Part shown: in pieces, positions 58,901 through 62,500 of the stretch | Position numbering within the stretch: position 1 is the first letter of the stretch | Layout: the number at the start of each line of letters is the position of its first letter | Origin: Glandiceps talaboti | Taxonomy: Eukaryota; Hemichordata; Enteropneusta; Spengelidae | Direction of reading: 5' to 3' | Assembly (NCBI RefSeq): GCF_964340395.1 | Contig: NC_135558.1 | Location: 4,595,001-4,657,500 of the forward strand | DNA length: 62,500 nt | Made by a program: the position numbers and the translations under genes | Notes under the pieces: model-generated | Databases searched by the model: none | What the model saw: only the letters and a program-made list of their open reading frames with translations | Told to the model about the DNA's origin: nothing

Positions 58901-61900
58901 TTGAATGTACACAGTGTATAATTCTGATAGGTCTCAATTTAGCCTAATATTGAGAAACTAACTCAAAAGGGAGTACTTTCAGTCTACATCTGGTTTGATT
59001 TTGTTTTTCGTTCATTTATTCATTTGTCTTGTATTATTTGTTCTCTGTTGTGCTGTGTGAATTTCTCACATTTCGACTCTTGTTTAACGTTTGTACATTT
59101 TCCACAACTATCATTTTCTTTCACATTTGTTTGCCTTTTTATTCTTATACTTTCAATTGTGTTTTGTCTTGTCACCCTTGGGCCACCGTACAAACCTGTA
59201 TCAGATCCATTTCCTTTCCCTTTCACCCATACTTTACTCCCTAATTAATATCTGTTTACTGAAGTCATCATGTCTCCGAAATCTTGTGTATTTTCTCCAT
59301 TATAATTCTAGCGCGATGCCGATGTATGGTCATGTCTTCAGCTGGATACCTTAGACGTTGTCTTAGATCATTCATATAACAATGTTTATGCCAATATCCA
59401 AGGAGACACAGTAAGTACACATGTATATTTCGTTGTTAATATCAGTTTGTCGAGGATGTGTCGTTTTAAAGAGTTTGATAAACAATACGGTGGACAACAG
59501 CAATATATAATAGCAGGGTATAGATTCTGATATATCATCATAGTGATGTGCTTGTATCGCATGTCATATTAGATATATAAATTATTCTAGAAAATTTCAA
59601 ATCTTTCGGAAATGAGTTTGGAGAAAAAGATAACTTAAACGTTGGCTTAATGGCATCGATACAATTATGTACTTGTATGAAATGATCGAGAAGGAATCGA
59701 AGTCTATAAATTAGTAATATCTTGAATGCTTGCAAGTTAAAAAGTAAATTAATAGATTTTTATCAAACCGACTACACCAACTACATAGACACTTCTTTGA
59801 AATGTTAAGAGTCGCATTCACTGGTGTCGTGGAGACGATATTTCTTGGAATGTATTAATAGAAATAGTAAACCCTAAACAGAAAGTATTACTGCAGTGGA
59901 AAGTCAGCTCCCTGCTAACTAAAATCCCAGACAAGTAAGACTATCCGCGCTAAAGTAGACTATAATTGTTGTTGCATGTGGTAAATTACACCATAGACAA
60001 TAGAGAGGGACCTCTCTATTGTCTATGAGTACACTATAGGTGATAATAATGCTTGATTATATGGACACAATGACCCTGTAATCAAGACAGTGTAAACACT
60101 GAATGAGGTCGAGTGTACAACTATGAGGTGAGAAATTCCCCCCTACTGTAAGTGTAATTACACCAAAGTCCATTTCTTGTCTTCGTCAGCTTCCCGATAG
60201 CTGACTTGCCGTCGCCGTACACTAATGTCATATGTTCCACCCTAAACCGTTACGATAAAAAGTCTTTCTCCAAGTAAATATTACATCAAAAAGTAAAGTG
60301 GCTCTAGGAGTTTCGATTGTTTATCTCAACAGGCAGGTTCTAGTGACTTTACCTACGTCACAACGGACGGTGTAATCCAATGTACGTTTACTCGTTTGAA
60401 TAAAATGGAGGGCTCTGAGGATAGATTCTTCGATCTCTACGCCAATGAATATTATCTATTAATAGCAAGAGGCCCGCGGGACGACAGCGGTTCACGTAAG
60501 TATCTCTACCATAATATCTTCCTTATTGACATCACACACAAGGGAATCCCCGGATGTTCCAATGTGCGACTTTTCAGTCAAACACTTTCACGATTTGTTA
60601 TGTGTGCACTTGCTACTGAATAAATGAATAAACAAATACTACTACAAAATTGATAAGGGAACGTAACCTCCACTTCTGCTTATAATTGCAGCTAAGTTAG
60701 CAAAACACATCAACTCTCCACTGATATCAGATGACACCGTCAATTTTACTGCCGTGTCTTCTGCTGGTGGTGGAAGCGCTTCGCAGGCTGCACAAAAGGC
60801 ACATGGTGAGATTATTTTTTTATCTCGATTTTCCATCTCCGAATAAACTACAACTTATCAACATTTAGAATTGAATGGTTGCAATTTTCCTCAAAGTACC
60901 ACTTATAAATATACCTGTCAGATACAGCGAAGGACACAGCAACAGTGTGCGTGTGTAAAGATCGATACTTCGTACATACCAAAACATTCCTGGAGTGTGT
61001 TGAGTCCAAACGTAATAACCAAAACTGTGTGTGATGTCTGATATGTCTGAATTGTAGGTTTTGAATTCCAGTCAAATTAGAAATGTTTTGATACTATCTT
61101 ATAAAGCATGATGATCTCCTAAAACACCGTACCGTCTATAATCCTCTGTAGGTATCTTTGTAGATAGGTATTGGTACAGAAGCATGAATTATTTTCATAT
61201 GTCCACTAAATTCAATATTTAGATATTTCCCCCAATATTTTGATAATGAAAATGCGGGTGACCTAAGTGGCTATTTTACTACGAGTCGCTAGACGAGTAG
61301 TGATAAACCCACGAGTATAATCCGACTGAATGAAGAAAACTATTGGGAAATATATACTGTAATATAATTACACCTCCTCAAGCATAATGTATGAAAATTT
61401 TGGAAATCTTTCTTACTTTAATATTTCTGTATCCTGTCTTGTGCTATATTACAGGGTCTCTTATGATATTCGGTTGGATTGGTTGTGCCAGTGTTGCCAT
61501 AGTGATGGCACGCTATTTTAAACCAATGTGGCCAAATTCTACGCTACTTGGTCAAAAAGTATGGTTTACGGTATGTAGTTGACTTATTAATTATTCAAGT
61601 ATAGTTGTTGCACACACGTTTTTCGATGATCAGATTTGACCAATTCTTCATTATCCAAGTTTTTACCAAATGACAAACATTTGTCATAATTTCTGTCACG
61701 GTGATTCCAAGGATAAATCAGAATTCTGCTAGGTTACTTGTAGCGTAGTGTCGTTGTTGCTGAAAGTGTAAAGTTGCAAGTATACAATCATGCGGTGTTG
61801 TCGCCTTACTGGCCACGTCTATAGCTCTGTTGGTAACTTTACGGAAATTAATAAAATACTCAATAAACATTTCACGAGGGTTAATGACCAGTTCATATAC

Positions 61901-62489
61901 TGAGTCTCGCTTCTGTGAGTGCAGAATGGAAAATGATTCTTTAGTTATCGAATGTTTTTATTTTTTCAGATTCATCGTACATTGATGGTTATTAACTTAC
62001 TATGTTTCTGTGCAGCCTTCATCGTCATATTTGTGTACGTAGAAGGATGGCTTGTCTATGAGAGCCCTAGTGACGTAAGTAGTCACGTGAATTACCAATA
62101 CAACATGATCTGTCATATCTCGGTTAATGTGGGCCTAAAATGGGGTCTGGATGTTGTCAGTATTGGCCTCACATCCAAAATTATATTGAGATATTTTGGT
62201 CATAATTGTTCCTTGTTTATGGGTAGATTTTATTTTTAATTGATAGGTGATTCAATTAAAATGCATACTTGTAAAGCATAAGATGAGCAGGGCACAATAA
62301 ATCGACGTTATGTGAAAGAGTTACCAATGTATTAACCCTCTGTGTAGGACATTCCAGTCGCCTTATTATTTCATTGTTTTGTGTCTTACAGCTACGATTT
62401 ATACACGCCGTCATAGGATGCATCGTAGTAGCTTTGGGTATTACGAATCCGATTTTGGCATTATTCAGACCACATCCGGGCACTCGGAA
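56000..62489 (+). CDS. FRRS1-like: DOMON plus cytochrome b561 membrane protein, FRRS1-like ferric reductase, first 8 coding exons (3' end outside window)
   Basis: Exons: 56000-56059, 58233-58451, 59312-59410, 60333-60495, 60692-60805, 61455-61570, 61970-62074, 62392-62489; all have AG/GT borders and phases join into about 324 residues. Exon 1 is a signal peptide (MAGLVHIVFLTAVVAVGLTQ). Exons 2-4 form a DOMON domain (CDILITWEAA, GEEYVAMGLSNDQRM, VVLDHSYNNVYANI, IQCTFTRLNKMEG), a possible heme-binding beta-sandwich. Exons 5-8 begin the cytochrome b561 core, with His218 in KAHGSLMIFGW, His259 in IHRTLMVI, His297 in RFIHAVIG and the RPHPG loop (His320). Three hydrophobic segments lie near 220-238, 260-281 and 296-316. 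The family transfers electrons across membranes and reduces ferric iron; the substrate here is inferred. The Reeler domain of vertebrate FRRS1 is absent between the signal peptide and DOMON. An AG acceptor at 55988-55989 suggests an upstream 5'UTR exon. Confidence 0.85.
56600..56795. mobile_element. MITE family with CAGCCAAGGAA ends, right part only (copy 3)
   Basis: CCAGCTGAATGAAGCAAAAT, TTTTGAACGTTTAAGACTAG and GATGTAGACGCGCGTTGTC align with the right half of the 54.8 kb copy. It lies in intron 1 of the FRRS1-like gene. Confidence 0.55.
58628..58676. repeat. (TTTG)n/(TCTG)n microsatellite
   Basis: TTTG units pass into GTCTGTCTG units in intron 2 of the FRRS1-like gene. Confidence 0.8.
58810..58850. 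repeat. (AATT)n repeat
   Basis: TTAATTAATTAATTAAT-type run in intron 2 of the FRRS1-like gene. Confidence 0.8.
59992..60027. repeat. 36-nt palindrome, second copy of the 41641 family
   Basis: CATAGACAATAGAGAGG at 59992-60008, a GA spacer, then CCTCTCTATTGTCTATG at 60011-60027. Located in intron 3 of the FRRS1-like gene. Confidence 0.9.
61222..61353. mobile_element. MITE family with CAGCCAAGGAA ends, copy 4
   Basis: Contains GTGACCTAAGTGG, the core ACGAGTCGCTAGACGAGTAG and GACTGAATGAAGAAAA, in the same order and orientation as copies 1 and 2. It lies in intron 5 of the FRRS1-like gene. Confidence 0.6.
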
Positions 62490-62500
62490 GTAAGTGTAGC

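Overview
This is nuclear DNA from an animal. It is AT-rich, carries microsatellites, SINEs and MITE-like repeats, and its genes have many short introns with GT-AG borders. No bacterial or plasmid features are visible. The protein content (a UBR4 orthologue, an intronless TRIM-NHL gene and a DOMON/cytochrome b561 gene) fits a marine invertebrate. An invertebrate deuterostome such as a hemichordate or lancelet is my first guess, and a lophotrochozoan is not excluded.

Positions 129-43184 (minus strand) hold the 5' part of UBR4, the giant E3 ubiquitin ligase. I could place 62 coding exons by comparing the translation with the remembered human protein. Their lengths and phases join without a frameshift into 3096 codons, from the start ATG at 43184 to an exon ending at 129. 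The rest of the gene, including the C-terminal catalytic module, lies beyond the left edge. Introns hold SINEs, MITEs, a 38-bp minisatellite, compound microsatellites, long poly-C/G runs and several small tandem duplications that copy exon borders.

Positions 43185-46805 are intergenic, with a palindrome just upstream of UBR4 and a three-copy 97-bp repeat. Positions 46806-49046 (minus) hold an intact intronless TRIM gene with RING, two B-boxes, coiled coil, filamin and NHL repeats. Positions 49047-55999 contain no gene I can support, but do contain a complete 512-bp tRNA-derived SINE with an 18-bp target site duplication. Positions 56000-62489 (plus) hold the first eight coding exons of a secreted/membrane DOMON plus cytochrome b561 protein of the ferric-chelate reductase 1 (FRRS1) type, running off the right edge.

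UBR4 and the TRIM protein are both ubiquitin ligases, but nothing in the sequence shows that they work together. I found no clear novel multi-gene system. The most interesting signals are (1) a five-copy array of an exon end plus its splice donor in UBR4 exon 3, (2) complementary compound microsatellites flanking UBR4 exon 2 that could pair in the pre-mRNA, (3) repeated tandem duplication of exon borders at other UBR4 exons, and (4) a set of perfect or near-perfect short palindromes.
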